Shown here piece by piece: positions 49,101 to 55,592 of a stretch of 55,592 nt of DNA (within the stretch, counting starts at the first letter, position 1; each line of letters starts with the position of its first letter). This DNA comes from CAYNFS01 sp964396685 (GTDB lineage: Bacteria > Patescibacteriota > Doudnabacteria > UBA920 > 2-01-FULL-46-14), in assembly GCA_964396685.1 (NCBI GenBank), contig CAYNFS010000008.1:1-55592 (forward strand), read 5' to 3'. Under the pieces are notes generated by a model that was not told the DNA's origin, did no database searches, and saw nothing but the letters and a program-made list of their open reading frames with translations. Position numbers and translations under genes: made by a program.

Positions 49101-50450
49101 TTACGTCCCGATCTCCCAGCTTGCTAAATATTTTTTCTGTTCCGCCGTCAACTCGTCAATCTTTACATTCATCGCTTCCAGTTTCAGGCTTGCGATTTCC
49201 CGGTCAATCTCTCCCGGCAGCGCATATACTTGCTTTTTAAGTTTACGGTGATTTTTGGCGATAAACTCGGCCGCTTTTGCCTGCGCCGCAAAACTCATAT
49301 CCATTACCGCCGCCGGGTGCCCTTCGGCTGCTGCCAAATTCACAAGACGGCCTTGGGCGATTAGATACAGAGACTTTTCTGCGGACCCCTTGTCATTCCC
49401 GCGAAGCTTGCCCTCGACGACGATCGGGGGGCGGGAATCCAGTCCTTTTTTGCTCTCTGGATTCCGGGTCAGGCCCGGAATGACATATTGAGTAAGGTTG
49501 GGTCGTACCTGTACCTGCGTATGACTAATCTCCTTCAGGGCCTTCACATTTATTTCCACGTCAAAATGTCCAGCATTACAAAGAATTGCCCCGTCCTTCA
49601 TCCTTTCAAAATCAGGAATATCAATCACGTGCTTATCGCCTGTGGCTGTCACAAAAATATCACCTGCCCCCACTGCATCCAGCATGCTCATCACTCGAAA
49701 GCCATCCATTCTTGCCTCAAGTGCTCTTACCGGGTCAACCTCACACACAACCACATCCGCCCCCATGCCGCGCGCCCGCATTGCGATTCCGCGCCCGCAC
49801 CAGCCGTAACCTGCAACCACAAGAATCTTACCGGCCAAAAGCAGGTTAGTCGCTCGTAAAATCCCGTCAATGGTTGACTGCCCCGTGCCGTAGCGATTGT
49901 CAAACATAAACTTGACTTTGGAATCGTTCACGGCAATAACCGGAAATTTCAGCTTGCCGGCCTTAGCCAGACTTTTCAATCTTATTACGCCGGTTGTCGT
50001 CTCTTCAGAAGACCCCCATATCTTTCTTGCCTGAGCTTGTCGAAGGCCATGCAGTTCACTCACCAAATCCGCCCCGTCATCCATCGTGATATTTGGTTTG
50101 AGGTCTAAAACTTTATGCAGATGTTTATAATAAATTTTGCGATTTTCGCCGCGTTTGGCAAAAACTGGAATTTTATAATGTTGAACCAAAACGCTTGCTA
50201 CATCGTCCTGCGTGGACAAAGGATTTGACGCGCAAAGTGCTACTTTTGCCCCGCCAGCTTTGAGAGCCAGCATCAAATTCGCGGTCTCGGAAGTGACGTG
50301 CAGACAGGCGCCCAGCGTGACATTTTTGAGCGGCTTTCTCTTGGCAAAATCTTCGCGAATCTTAGCCAAAACCGGCATCTCGCGAGAAGCCCATTCCACT
50401 CGTTTCTTGCCTGCGTCGGCAAGTTTGATGTTTTTGATGTCGTATTTCAT
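49101..50450 (-). CDS. ahcY: Adenosylhomocysteinase
   Basis: It splits S-adenosylhomocysteine into adenosine and homocysteine, relieving inhibition of methyltransferases. The 449-residue protein has SNPLSTQDDVAS, EETTTGVIRLK, the NAD site VVAGYGWCGRGIAMRARGMGA and GRLVNLAAAEGHP. Residues about 323-353 (VIPGLTRNPESKK ... KLRGND) come from a B-family compound palindrome inserted in the loop before GRLVNL. It overlaps the adenosine-kinase-like gene by 4 bases. The pair would remove both adenosine and SAH. Confidence 0.94.
   Translation of the reverse strand: MKYDIKNIKLADAGKKRVEWASREMPVLAKIREDFAKRKPLKNVTLGACLHVTSETANLMLALKAGGAKVALCASNPLSTQDDVASVLVQHYKIPVFAKRGENRKIYYKHLHKVLDLKPNITMDDGADLVSELHGLRQAQARKIWGSSEETTTGVIRLKSLAKAGKLKFPVIAVNDSKVKFMFDNRYGTGQSTIDGILRATNLLLAGKILVVAGYGWCGRGIAMRARGMGADVVVCEVDPVRALEARMDGFRVMSMLDAVGAGDIFVTATGDKHVIDIPDFERMKDGAILCNAGHFDVEINVKALKEISHTQVQVRPNLTQYVIPGLTRNPESKKGLDSRPPIVVEGKLRGNDKGSAEKSLYLIAQGRLVNLAAAEGHPAAVMDMSFAAQAKAAEFIAKNHRKLKKQVYALPGEIDREIASLKLEAMNVKIDELTAEQKKYLASWEIGT
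49392..49484. repeat. B-family compound palindromic repeat inside ahcY
   Basis: GTCATTCCCGCG ... GCGGGAATCCAG joined to GGATTCCGGGTCAGGCCCGG ending AATGAC. In frame. Confidence 0.9.
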
Positions 50451-51589
50451 AAGGCTCCCTCGTCATTGCGAGCATGCGAAGCAATCCCAAATGCGGAATT
50501 TGATTGCTTCGTCGTCCTTAGGTGGACTCCTCGCAATGACTGAGCACCTTTAAAGTTTCGATTATACCTGATAACAATATCCAACCACGTAAACTTATGC
50601 TCCTGCGTCCCGTACTCCTCTACCGCAAACGAAGCGACCGTAGCGCCAAGCTGTCCACACACCTTGAGATTATATCCCAAAATCAGCCCCTTGAGAAATC
50701 CCGCGCGGTACGTGTCCCCGGCGCCCGTGGGATCGACGACGCGCCGCGGTTTGGCAACGCCGATTCTGATTTTCCGGCCGACGGCCAAAATTTCCGAACC
50801 TTTGGGACCTAAAGTCTTTACTAAGACAATGTCATTGCGACCCGCCGCGAGGCGGGGAAGCAATCCTGGTGGCGATGAGATTGCCACGGCCTTACGGCCT
50901 CGCAATGACGACATTATAAGTGAAATTTCATAGTCGTTCCCAATCAGCACTCTCGCCCCTCGAATCGCTATTCTCAATTCACTTTTCGCCAATGCCGTAA
51001 TCTGCTGGCCGGGATCGAAAATATAATTAACTTGGTTTCTCTGATAATGCTCGGCAAGCCGCACCATGTTCTTGGGATTTTCCGCCGCAATTACTGCCCA
51101 ATCTCCTTTTTTCGCGTTTGGCATTTTCGCTCGGTGCGCGTTCATCGCTCCGGCATGAAAACCGGTAATCTGGTTGTCGTCTTTGTCAGTGATTATATGT
51201 GCGGCCGCTGTCCGGAGAGATTTCGAAATTTCGATATATCGAGTATCCAGGCCGAGCTTTTTGAAATAACTAAGAAGCTCGGTTTGGTCACTGCCAAGAT
51301 TGCTCACTATTTTTGGCCGCTCTCCAAGCAGTGCCAAGTTATAACAAATGTTTGCGGCAGTCCCGCCAAGATTTTCTTTAAGATTATCTACCGCAAAACT
51401 GACATTTAAAACATGGATTTTGTCGGGATGGATGTAATCAGCAAACCGCCCCGGAAAATCCATTATCAAATCGCGGGCAATCGAGCCGGAAACAAAAATC
51501 TGCGGTTTCCGGTCATTGCGAGCGTAGCGAAGCAATCCCGGTGAGCTTTGAGATTGCTTCGTCGTCCTATGGACTCCTCGCAATGACAT
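50447..51589 (-). CDS. PfkB-family kinase, probably adenosine kinase
   Basis: 380 residues. The ribokinase fold shows NLGGTAANICYNLALLGERP and the signature DPTGAGDTYRAGFLKGL with the catalytic Asp. Its place beside ahcY suggests adenosine is the substrate (inference). Three A-family repeats lie in frame: residues 1-26 including the start codon, about 227-253 and about 350-376 at the C-terminus. No family-like start codon remains after the first repeat, so translation probably begins inside it, without a clear ribosome site. Confidence 0.85.
   Translation of the reverse strand: MSLRGVHRTTKQSQSSPGLLRYARNDRKPQIFVSGSIARDLIMDFPGRFADYIHPDKIHVLNVSFAVDNLKENLGGTAANICYNLALLGERPKIVSNLGSDQTELLSYFKKLGLDTRYIEISKSLRTAAAHIITDKDDNQITGFHAGAMNAHRAKMPNAKKGDWAVIAAENPKNMVRLAEHYQRNQVNYIFDPGQQITALAKSELRIAIRGARVLIGNDYEISLIMSSLRGRKAVAISSPPGLLPRLAAGRNDIVLVKTLGPKGSEILAVGRKIRIGVAKPRRVVDPTGAGDTYRAGFLKGLILGYNLKVCGQLGATVASFAVEEYGTQEHKFTWLDIVIRYNRNFKGAQSLRGVHLRTTKQSNSAFGIASHARNDEGAL
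50462..50540. repeat. A-family palindromic repeat (copy A5) at the PfkB gene 3' end
   Basis: GTCATTGCGAGCATGCGAAG ... CTCGCAATGAC, in frame, encoding the C-terminus. Confidence 0.9.
50831..50909. repeat. A-family palindromic repeat (copy A6) inside the PfkB gene
   Basis: GTCATTGCGACCCGCCGCGA ... CTCGCAATGAC, in frame, before the VKTLGPKGSE strand. Confidence 0.9.
51512..51587. repeat. A-family palindromic repeat (copy A7) at the PfkB gene start
   Basis: GTCATTGCGAGCGTAGCGAA ... CTCGCAATGAC. The start codon ATG overlaps its outer edge. Confidence 0.9.
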
Positions 51590-51597
51590 TATTTAAT

Positions 51598-52002
51598 TCA
51601 TTCTTTAATTCTTTTCGCCGTTGCTCCCATCTCCCCTTCCCCGTAGCGCTCTCTTCCCTGCCAGGCCCGAAATCCGTCGTCTTTGAACCTGGGAATGATA
51701 TGAAAGTGAATATGGTCAATCGCTTGGCCAGCGGCGGCGCCATTATTAATACCGACATTATAGGCATCCGCTGCCATGGCTTTCTGAATTGCTGGTCCGA
51801 GCTTTTTGGTAAGCTTCATCATCTCAGCCAAAACTTCATCCGGGGTTTCCTCAACATTCGCGTAGTGCTCGCGCGGAATGACAAGCGTATGCCCGAAATT
51901 TATTGGGTTAATATCAAGAAACGCAACGTATTTATCATCCTCATACACCCGCTGCGACGGAGTTTCCCATTTCACAATTTTGCAAAAAACACAATTATTC
52001 AT
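51598..52002 (-). CDS. HIT family protein
   Basis: 134 residues with CVFCKIV at the start and the histidine triad DHIHFHIIPR (about 96-105). HIT proteins hydrolyse nucleoside phosphoramidates or dinucleotides. The start at 52002 (MNNCVFCKIV) fits the family and overlaps the rmlC stop by 8 bases. The next gene downstream carries a repeat over its start. Confidence 0.93.
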   Translation of the reverse strand: MNNCVFCKIVKWETPSQRVYEDDKYVAFLDINPINFGHTLVIPREHYANVEETPDEVLAEMMKLTKKLGPAIQKAMAADAYNVGINNGAAAGQAIDHIHFHIIPRFKDDGFRAWQGRERYGEGEMGATAKRIKE

Positions 52003-52474
52003 ATTTGCTCCAATCAAAGCCAATTTTTGGATCGTCATAAGGAATTACTTTTTCATCAGGGTTGCTGCGATTATAAGGTTCGGTAGTGTGATAGAACATG
52101 ATGACCGAATCCTCGGATATAACTTTGTAGCCATGCGCCACGCCTACCGGAATAACCACAAGCTTGTAATTATCACGTCCGGCAGAAATAACATCCGTCT
52201 GTTTGTGGGTCGGCGAATCAGAACGCATGTCATGAAGCACAATTACCGCCTTGCCTGTGGCCGCAAACCACAGATCTTCCTGGTTCTCGTGATAATGAAA
52301 TCCCTTAATCGTTCCGGGGTGCGCAACAGTCATGGTTGATTGCCCGAATTTCTCAAACAAATTCTCATCCGCACGCACTATTTCCATGAGTATTCCCGGC
52401 TCCACATTCGGCTGGTCAACATCGGGAATATCCTTGTGCACAACTAAATTTTTGACTTTCACGCCTTCAATCAT
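51995..52474 (-). CDS. rmlC: dTDP-4-dehydrorhamnose 3,5-epimerase-like protein
   Basis: 159 residues of the RmlC cupin type: TIKGFHYHENQEDLWFAATGKAVIVLHDMR, then YKLVVIPVGVAHGYKVISED. It completes the dTDP-rhamnose set, though it sits about 3.4 kb upstream of rmlB with the Nudix, ahcY, PfkB and HIT genes between. It overlaps the HtrA-like gene by 4 bases. Confidence 0.88.
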   Translation of the reverse strand: MIEGVKVKNLVVHKDIPDVDQPNVEPGILMEIVRADENLFEKFGQSTMTVAHPGTIKGFHYHENQEDLWFAATGKAVIVLHDMRSDSPTHKQTDVISAGRDNYKLVVIPVGVAHGYKVISEDSVIMFYHTTEPYNRSNPDEKVIPYDDPKIGFDWSKYE

Positions 52475-53553
52475 TGTAGGACTATCTCGACCACTAATTC
52501 TTGAGCATTTCTTAGGAGCTTAAATCTAATTCTTTCTCCGGGTTTCTTTGCAAGCAAAATATCCTGCAAACTTTCTTGGGGAGAAAGCTCCTTGTCGTTT
52601 ACGGCATACATAAAGTCTGCTTCGTGCAGCGGAGCTACGGCCTGCTTTACCAGTATGCCATATTTTTTAGGGATGTTGAACAGCTTAGTCTGACTCTCTT
52701 CAAAAATCTGATAGCTTAACTTCAATGCCGGCCAGACTATTTTTTGATCGTCCAGAAAATTATTGATGGAAAGTTTGAAATCTTCGGAACGCAAAACGAC
52801 GATCTCTTCGCCAATCTGGACTGCCAAACCGACCACCAAACCGTCTTTGTTGGCTGCCACACTCCCCAAGTCAGCAGAGGACAAATTAGGCTCAATCTGC
52901 AAAAAATTATTCAAGCGACTAAAATCATAAACTTTATCCAGACTGCCAGAGGCGCTGAATTTTTTTGTCACAGTGGCCGGTATCATAAAAGGATCTTGAG
53001 AATTTTCCGTAAGCTTAATCGCAAGGAGTCTGTCCCCCACAGAAAGTTCCTGACTAAACCCTGGCTGTGCCACCGGCAGATCTTTTACCGCAATTTTAAG
53101 ATAGGAAACCCCGGTCAACGCGTCGTTTGCCACAAGTTCGGCTTCTTTGGTTTGCAGGCCTGACAAAATCGCGGTGAGCTTCTGGCCTTGGCGCAAATTG
53201 ACGATAGGCGCGGCCAAAACCCCATCACTGGTGATGATTACAGCGTTTAATTGCGATATCAGTTTGAACTTCTTGGAGCCGAAATCCCCTTCGTGAACAT
53301 AGACCACCGCAAGCGCAGGGCGGATTTTATTTATCACCTCAGCATTATTGATGCCTTCAGTGATGCGAACCTCCTCCCTTCTGGTGATGACGAGCGGGGC
53401 TTGCGGATTTAAGACCGCGACGTTTTTGAACATACGAAAGGAGGCCAAATACGGCAAAACCACCCGATCCATCAGCACTCCGCCAACCCCCCCCACAAAA
53501 AGGACAAATAACAAGGTTAAAGCGCTTTTTTTAATATTGTTCTTGTCATTCAT
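52471..53553 (-). CDS. HtrA/DegP-like pseudoprotease with C-terminal PDZ-like domain
   Basis: 360 residues. One membrane segment (about 9-32) anchors it. The middle (about 75-255) has a trypsin-like pattern (INKIRPALAVVYV, NAVIITSDGVLAAP, LTGVSYLKIAVKDLP), but the usual GNSGGP active-site loop reads SSADLGSVAANKDGLVVG, so the catalytic Ser is gone. The C-terminus (about 280-360) is PDZ-like (GILVKQAVAPLHEADFMYAVND). It may bind rather than cut envelope proteins (inference). Confidence 0.65.
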   Translation of the reverse strand: MNDKNNIKKSALTLLFVLFVGGVGGVLMDRVVLPYLASFRMFKNVAVLNPQAPLVITRREEVRITEGINNAEVINKIRPALAVVYVHEGDFGSKKFKLISQLNAVIITSDGVLAAPIVNLRQGQKLTAILSGLQTKEAELVANDALTGVSYLKIAVKDLPVAQPGFSQELSVGDRLLAIKLTENSQDPFMIPATVTKKFSASGSLDKVYDFSRLNNFLQIEPNLSSADLGSVAANKDGLVVGLAVQIGEEIVVLRSEDFKLSINNFLDDQKIVWPALKLSYQIFEESQTKLFNIPKKYGILVKQAVAPLHEADFMYAVNDKELSPQESLQDILLAKKPGERIRFKLLRNAQELVVEIVLQ

Positions 53554-53554
53554 A

Positions 53555-54262
53555 TCAGGGCCGCCACGGCGAGCTTGTTAAGCTTAAGATTACAACAATC
53601 CCAATTAGAAGCGCGTGAAAATAAACCTTGTTTTTGGCGAGTTTTCCCGCAAAATGCAAAGAGCTGAATTGATAAACAAGATAAAATACCCCGAAATTGA
53701 GCACGGCCGATGTCAAAAAATGCACTGGAAGATGAAGCGCGGCCCAGGCAACTTCGGCCATCAGAAGCGCGGCGATCAAAGCCCAAAGCAATGCGTCTGC
53801 TCCCAGCACTGCGACACGGCTGTATATACGGTGCATAAAAACGAAAAAAAGAACGAAAGTCAAAATCATCACCACCCACCAATGAGGCGAAAAAAAATAG
53901 CTAAAAGACCAGATTCCGGTCAAAAGCAGAAATCCCGCAGAAAGCACAAAAAAATCATTAAACAAAAACGGGCTTTTTTCGTCGCGAGTCTGAAAGAAAT
54001 AAAACAAGATGACGGCGACAACCGAAACAATAAGCTTGAGTGCCAAAGTGGATACGGAAGCCAATGTCCCGAAATAGCCGATCAAAAACAAAATGCTCAA
54101 AATTTTGTCCCGGCGCTTGCCCAAGATCGCGTTGGCTAGTGCTACTGCCAAAATAAACCCTCCCGCGTACCAGGCAAAGGCCGGAAGTACCGTCCCAAAG
54201 CTTACGCCGAGAAATAGTCCGGCAAAAATAAGATTAAGAATTCTCCAAAGCCGCTCTTTCAT
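53555..54262 (-). CDS. Polytopic membrane protein of unknown function
   Basis: 235 residues with about 7-8 membrane segments and few soluble parts. It has no motif I recognise. It starts inside the end of lgt (29-base overlap), and the HtrA-like gene follows 1 base after its stop, so all three are likely in one transcript. Confidence 0.7.
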   Translation of the reverse strand: MKERLWRILNLIFAGLFLGVSFGTVLPAFAWYAGGFILAVALANAILGKRRDKILSILFLIGYFGTLASVSTLALKLIVSVVAVILFYFFQTRDEKSPFLFNDFFVLSAGFLLLTGIWSFSYFFSPHWWVVMILTFVLFFVFMHRIYSRVAVLGADALLWALIAALLMAEVAWAALHLPVHFLTSAVLNFGVFYLVYQFSSLHFAGKLAKNKVYFHALLIGIVVILSLTSSPWRP

Positions 54263-55217
54263 TTTTGAGTATTAATGCTGTGCCGAACATTATTAAAATT
54301 AAGGCAACGATCTGATCCGCCCGGAACTGGCCCACAAAAGAACTGTCCAGCCTTATGCTTTCAATAAAAAATCTGCCGATGGAATAAAAAATCAAATAAC
54401 TTCCCAGAATAAACCCCGTCACCGCGGGTTTACGCCCATGGCTTTGGGGCAATTCGCTTAGCATTCCGGACCTTTCATCCGCAAGTTTATCCGGCTCGGG
54501 CGGATGGCGTTCTGGTGACGGGGTAAACCCCGACTTTTGCCGCTTTCCAAATAAGTATATCAGCATAAAAAAAACAAATAAATCCCACAAAGATTCATAC
54601 AAAAAAGCAGGATGGAAAAATTGCGAATCCAAATACTCAAACGGCCGCTGGACCGGTTCAACATACATCCGCCAGGGAAGATTGGTGGGGAGACCAAACG
54701 CCTCCTGATTGAAAAAATTTCCCCATCTCCCCAAGCTTTGCGCCAAAGGAACTCCCAGCGCCACGACATCTAAAAAACTAATTAAGCTAATTTTGGCGCG
54801 CTTGGCGTAGATAAAAGCTCCCAGGATTCCGCCCAGTATGGCGCCATATATGGAAAGCCCTCCTTGCCAAACTTTTAGAACATCAAAAACATCATTTGCG
54901 TAGCGCTCCCACTCAAAAGCAACATAATAAACCCTTGCCGCGATGAAACCCAAAAGGACTATCCAAGGAAAAGCCGAGTCAATATGCTCTACCGCAAGCC
55001 CTTTTTGCTTAGCGTGCCGCACAACCACCCAGTAGCCAAGCAAGATGGCAAGGCCGATTATAAGGCCGTAAAGATGTATCCTGACCGGCCCTATATAAAA
55101 ATCCGAAATAATCTTAATGTCGCCACGAAAAGCCGGCAGGACGTAAAAAAACCCGAACACAATCAAAAATAGTGCAATTGCCAATACGGACAAAATTTGA
55201 AATTTGGATTTTGACAT
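54234..55217 (-). CDS. lgt: Prolipoprotein diacylglyceryl transferase
   Basis: It transfers diacylglycerol to the lipobox Cys of exported lipoproteins. The 327-residue membrane protein has the Lgt signature GRWGNFFNQEAFG, IYGAILGG and the C-terminal YSIGRFFIE. Residues about 232-268 come from a 112-bp element with 11-bp inverted ends, placed in the loop before the last membrane segments, making the protein longer than usual. Confidence 0.93.
   Translation of the reverse strand: MSKSKFQILSVLAIALFLIVFGFFYVLPAFRGDIKIISDFYIGPVRIHLYGLIIGLAILLGYWVVVRHAKQKGLAVEHIDSAFPWIVLLGFIAARVYYVAFEWERYANDVFDVLKVWQGGLSIYGAILGGILGAFIYAKRAKISLISFLDVVALGVPLAQSLGRWGNFFNQEAFGLPTNLPWRMYVEPVQRPFEYLDSQFFHPAFLYESLWDLFVFFMLIYLFGKRQKSGFTPSPERHPPEPDKLADERSGMLSELPQSHGRKPAVTGFILGSYLIFYSIGRFFIESIRLDSSFVGQFRADQIVALILIMFGTALILKNERAALENS
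54413..54524. repeat. Inverted-repeat element inside lgt (D family)
   Basis: ACCCCGTCACC (54413-54423) and its exact complement (54514-54524) bound 112 bp rich in CCGG palindromes. In frame in lgt, encoding about 37 residues (TPSPERHPPEPDKLADERSG ...). Confidence 0.75.
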
Positions 55218-55223
55218 TTGGAT

Positions 55224-55592
55224 TTAAAACAAACTTGCTTGCCTTACTACATTTTTCCGCGGCTCCGGTTCAGTAAACTCTACAGGCAACTCTCTCGTCT
55301 CAAAAAAATCTTGATACAAAAGCCGGCCGTATTTAAGGCCATACTCGTAAATCCCGCGGGTCAGCTTCACATCACTAAGGCAATATTTCTTAAGCTCGTC
55401 TATCTGCCCTGTCTTCCAAAGCCGAATCGCATTGATACCCGTGCCTGATTTTCCGGCACCCAAAGTGGCAGAAGCAACAGCCTCCAAACCGATGCGATGC
55501 CCCAGCATCTTTTCAATTTCCTCAAGTATATCAAGGGTGGGGATTTCGTTAAGAGAAAAATTAAAATAAGGCTTGAGCACTTCGTAATCAAA
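55224..55592 (-). CDS. RNase H-fold 3'-5' exonuclease, C-terminal part (5' end beyond window)
   Basis: 123 residues are visible and the frame is open at the window edge. LDILEEIEKMLGHRIGLEAVASATLG, WKTGQIDELKKYCLSDVKLTRGIYEYG is the final part of a DnaQ/YprB-type exonuclease domain; YCLSDVKLT carries the last metal-binding Asp. It could be a stand-alone nuclease or the end of a helicase-nuclease. Confidence 0.65.
   Translation of the reverse strand, partial: FDYEVLKPYFNFSLNEIPTLDILEEIEKMLGHRIGLEAVASATLGAGKSGTGINAIRLWKTGQIDELKKYCLSDVKLTRGIYEYGLKYGRLLYQDFFETRELPVEFTEPEPRKNVVRQASLF

Overview
The window looks like a piece of a Candidate Phyla Radiation (Patescibacteria, Parcubacteria-like) chromosome. 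The evidence is indirect: short genes packed almost entirely on the minus strand, a sortase with calcium-binding loops, a membrane-anchored ClpC-like ATPase next to a small membrane protein, an alpha2-type glycyl-tRNA synthetase, a short methionyl-tRNA synthetase, and a housekeeping set with little biosynthesis. No rRNA or ribosomal protein other than S15 is present, so the assignment is an inference.

Layout. 1-3760: a sortase cut by the window edge, then purC and purB, each with its own promoter and terminator. 3721-4180: a plus-strand promoter driving an unassigned structured RNA, a tRNA-Leu(CAA) and a decayed tRNA-Leu. 4180-6931: a bPH2-domain membrane protein and a B12/radical SAM protein. 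6944-16750: a surface protein, a ClpC-like ATPase, a PAP2 phosphatase, a 2H phosphoesterase, a TrpR-like regulator with two candidate operators, glyA, an MFS transporter, tsaC and a nucleotidyltransferase. 16805-22417: two inositol-phosphatase-family genes around a very unusual leuS. 22500-30868: a PaaX-like gene between two perfect 34-bp palindromes, a methyltransferase, tatD, metG, rsmI, an AI-2E family permease, an M16 peptidase and an M24 peptidase. 30913-38157: a split glycyl-tRNA synthetase, a TraB/ChaN-like protein, a small basic protein, tgt, a probable non-coding RNA, pnp and rpsO. 38250-45340: a second B12/radical SAM gene, a XerC/D recombinase, CIRCE-controlled clpB and a MYG1-like protein. 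45500-52474: dTDP-rhamnose genes (rmlA, rmlD, rmlB, rmlC) interleaved with an IVP-type four-helix-bundle gene, a Nudix hydrolase, ahcY, an adenosine-kinase-like gene and a HIT protein. 52471-55592: an HtrA-like pseudoprotease, a membrane protein, lgt and a truncated RNase H-fold exonuclease.

Two features stand out. First, leuS encodes about 1,209 residues because two complete enzyme-like domains sit in frame on either side of its editing (CP1) domain: a serine alpha/beta-hydrolase with an intact Ser-Asp-His set, flanked by two different palindromic repeats, and a nucleotidyltransferase-fold domain with its GG and DxD motifs. Second, several families of short palindromic repeats lie not only between genes but inside or at the ends of at least 13 conserved genes, always without breaking the reading frame except possibly in glyQS. 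This resembles the Rickettsia palindromic elements.

A smaller group of genes (purB, purC, both radical SAM genes, the MYG1-like gene and the 67-residue basic protein) differs from its neighbours. Each has a strong AGGAGG-type ribosome site and sits in its own promoter/terminator unit, and their sequence looks richer in G and C. They may be more recent acquisitions.
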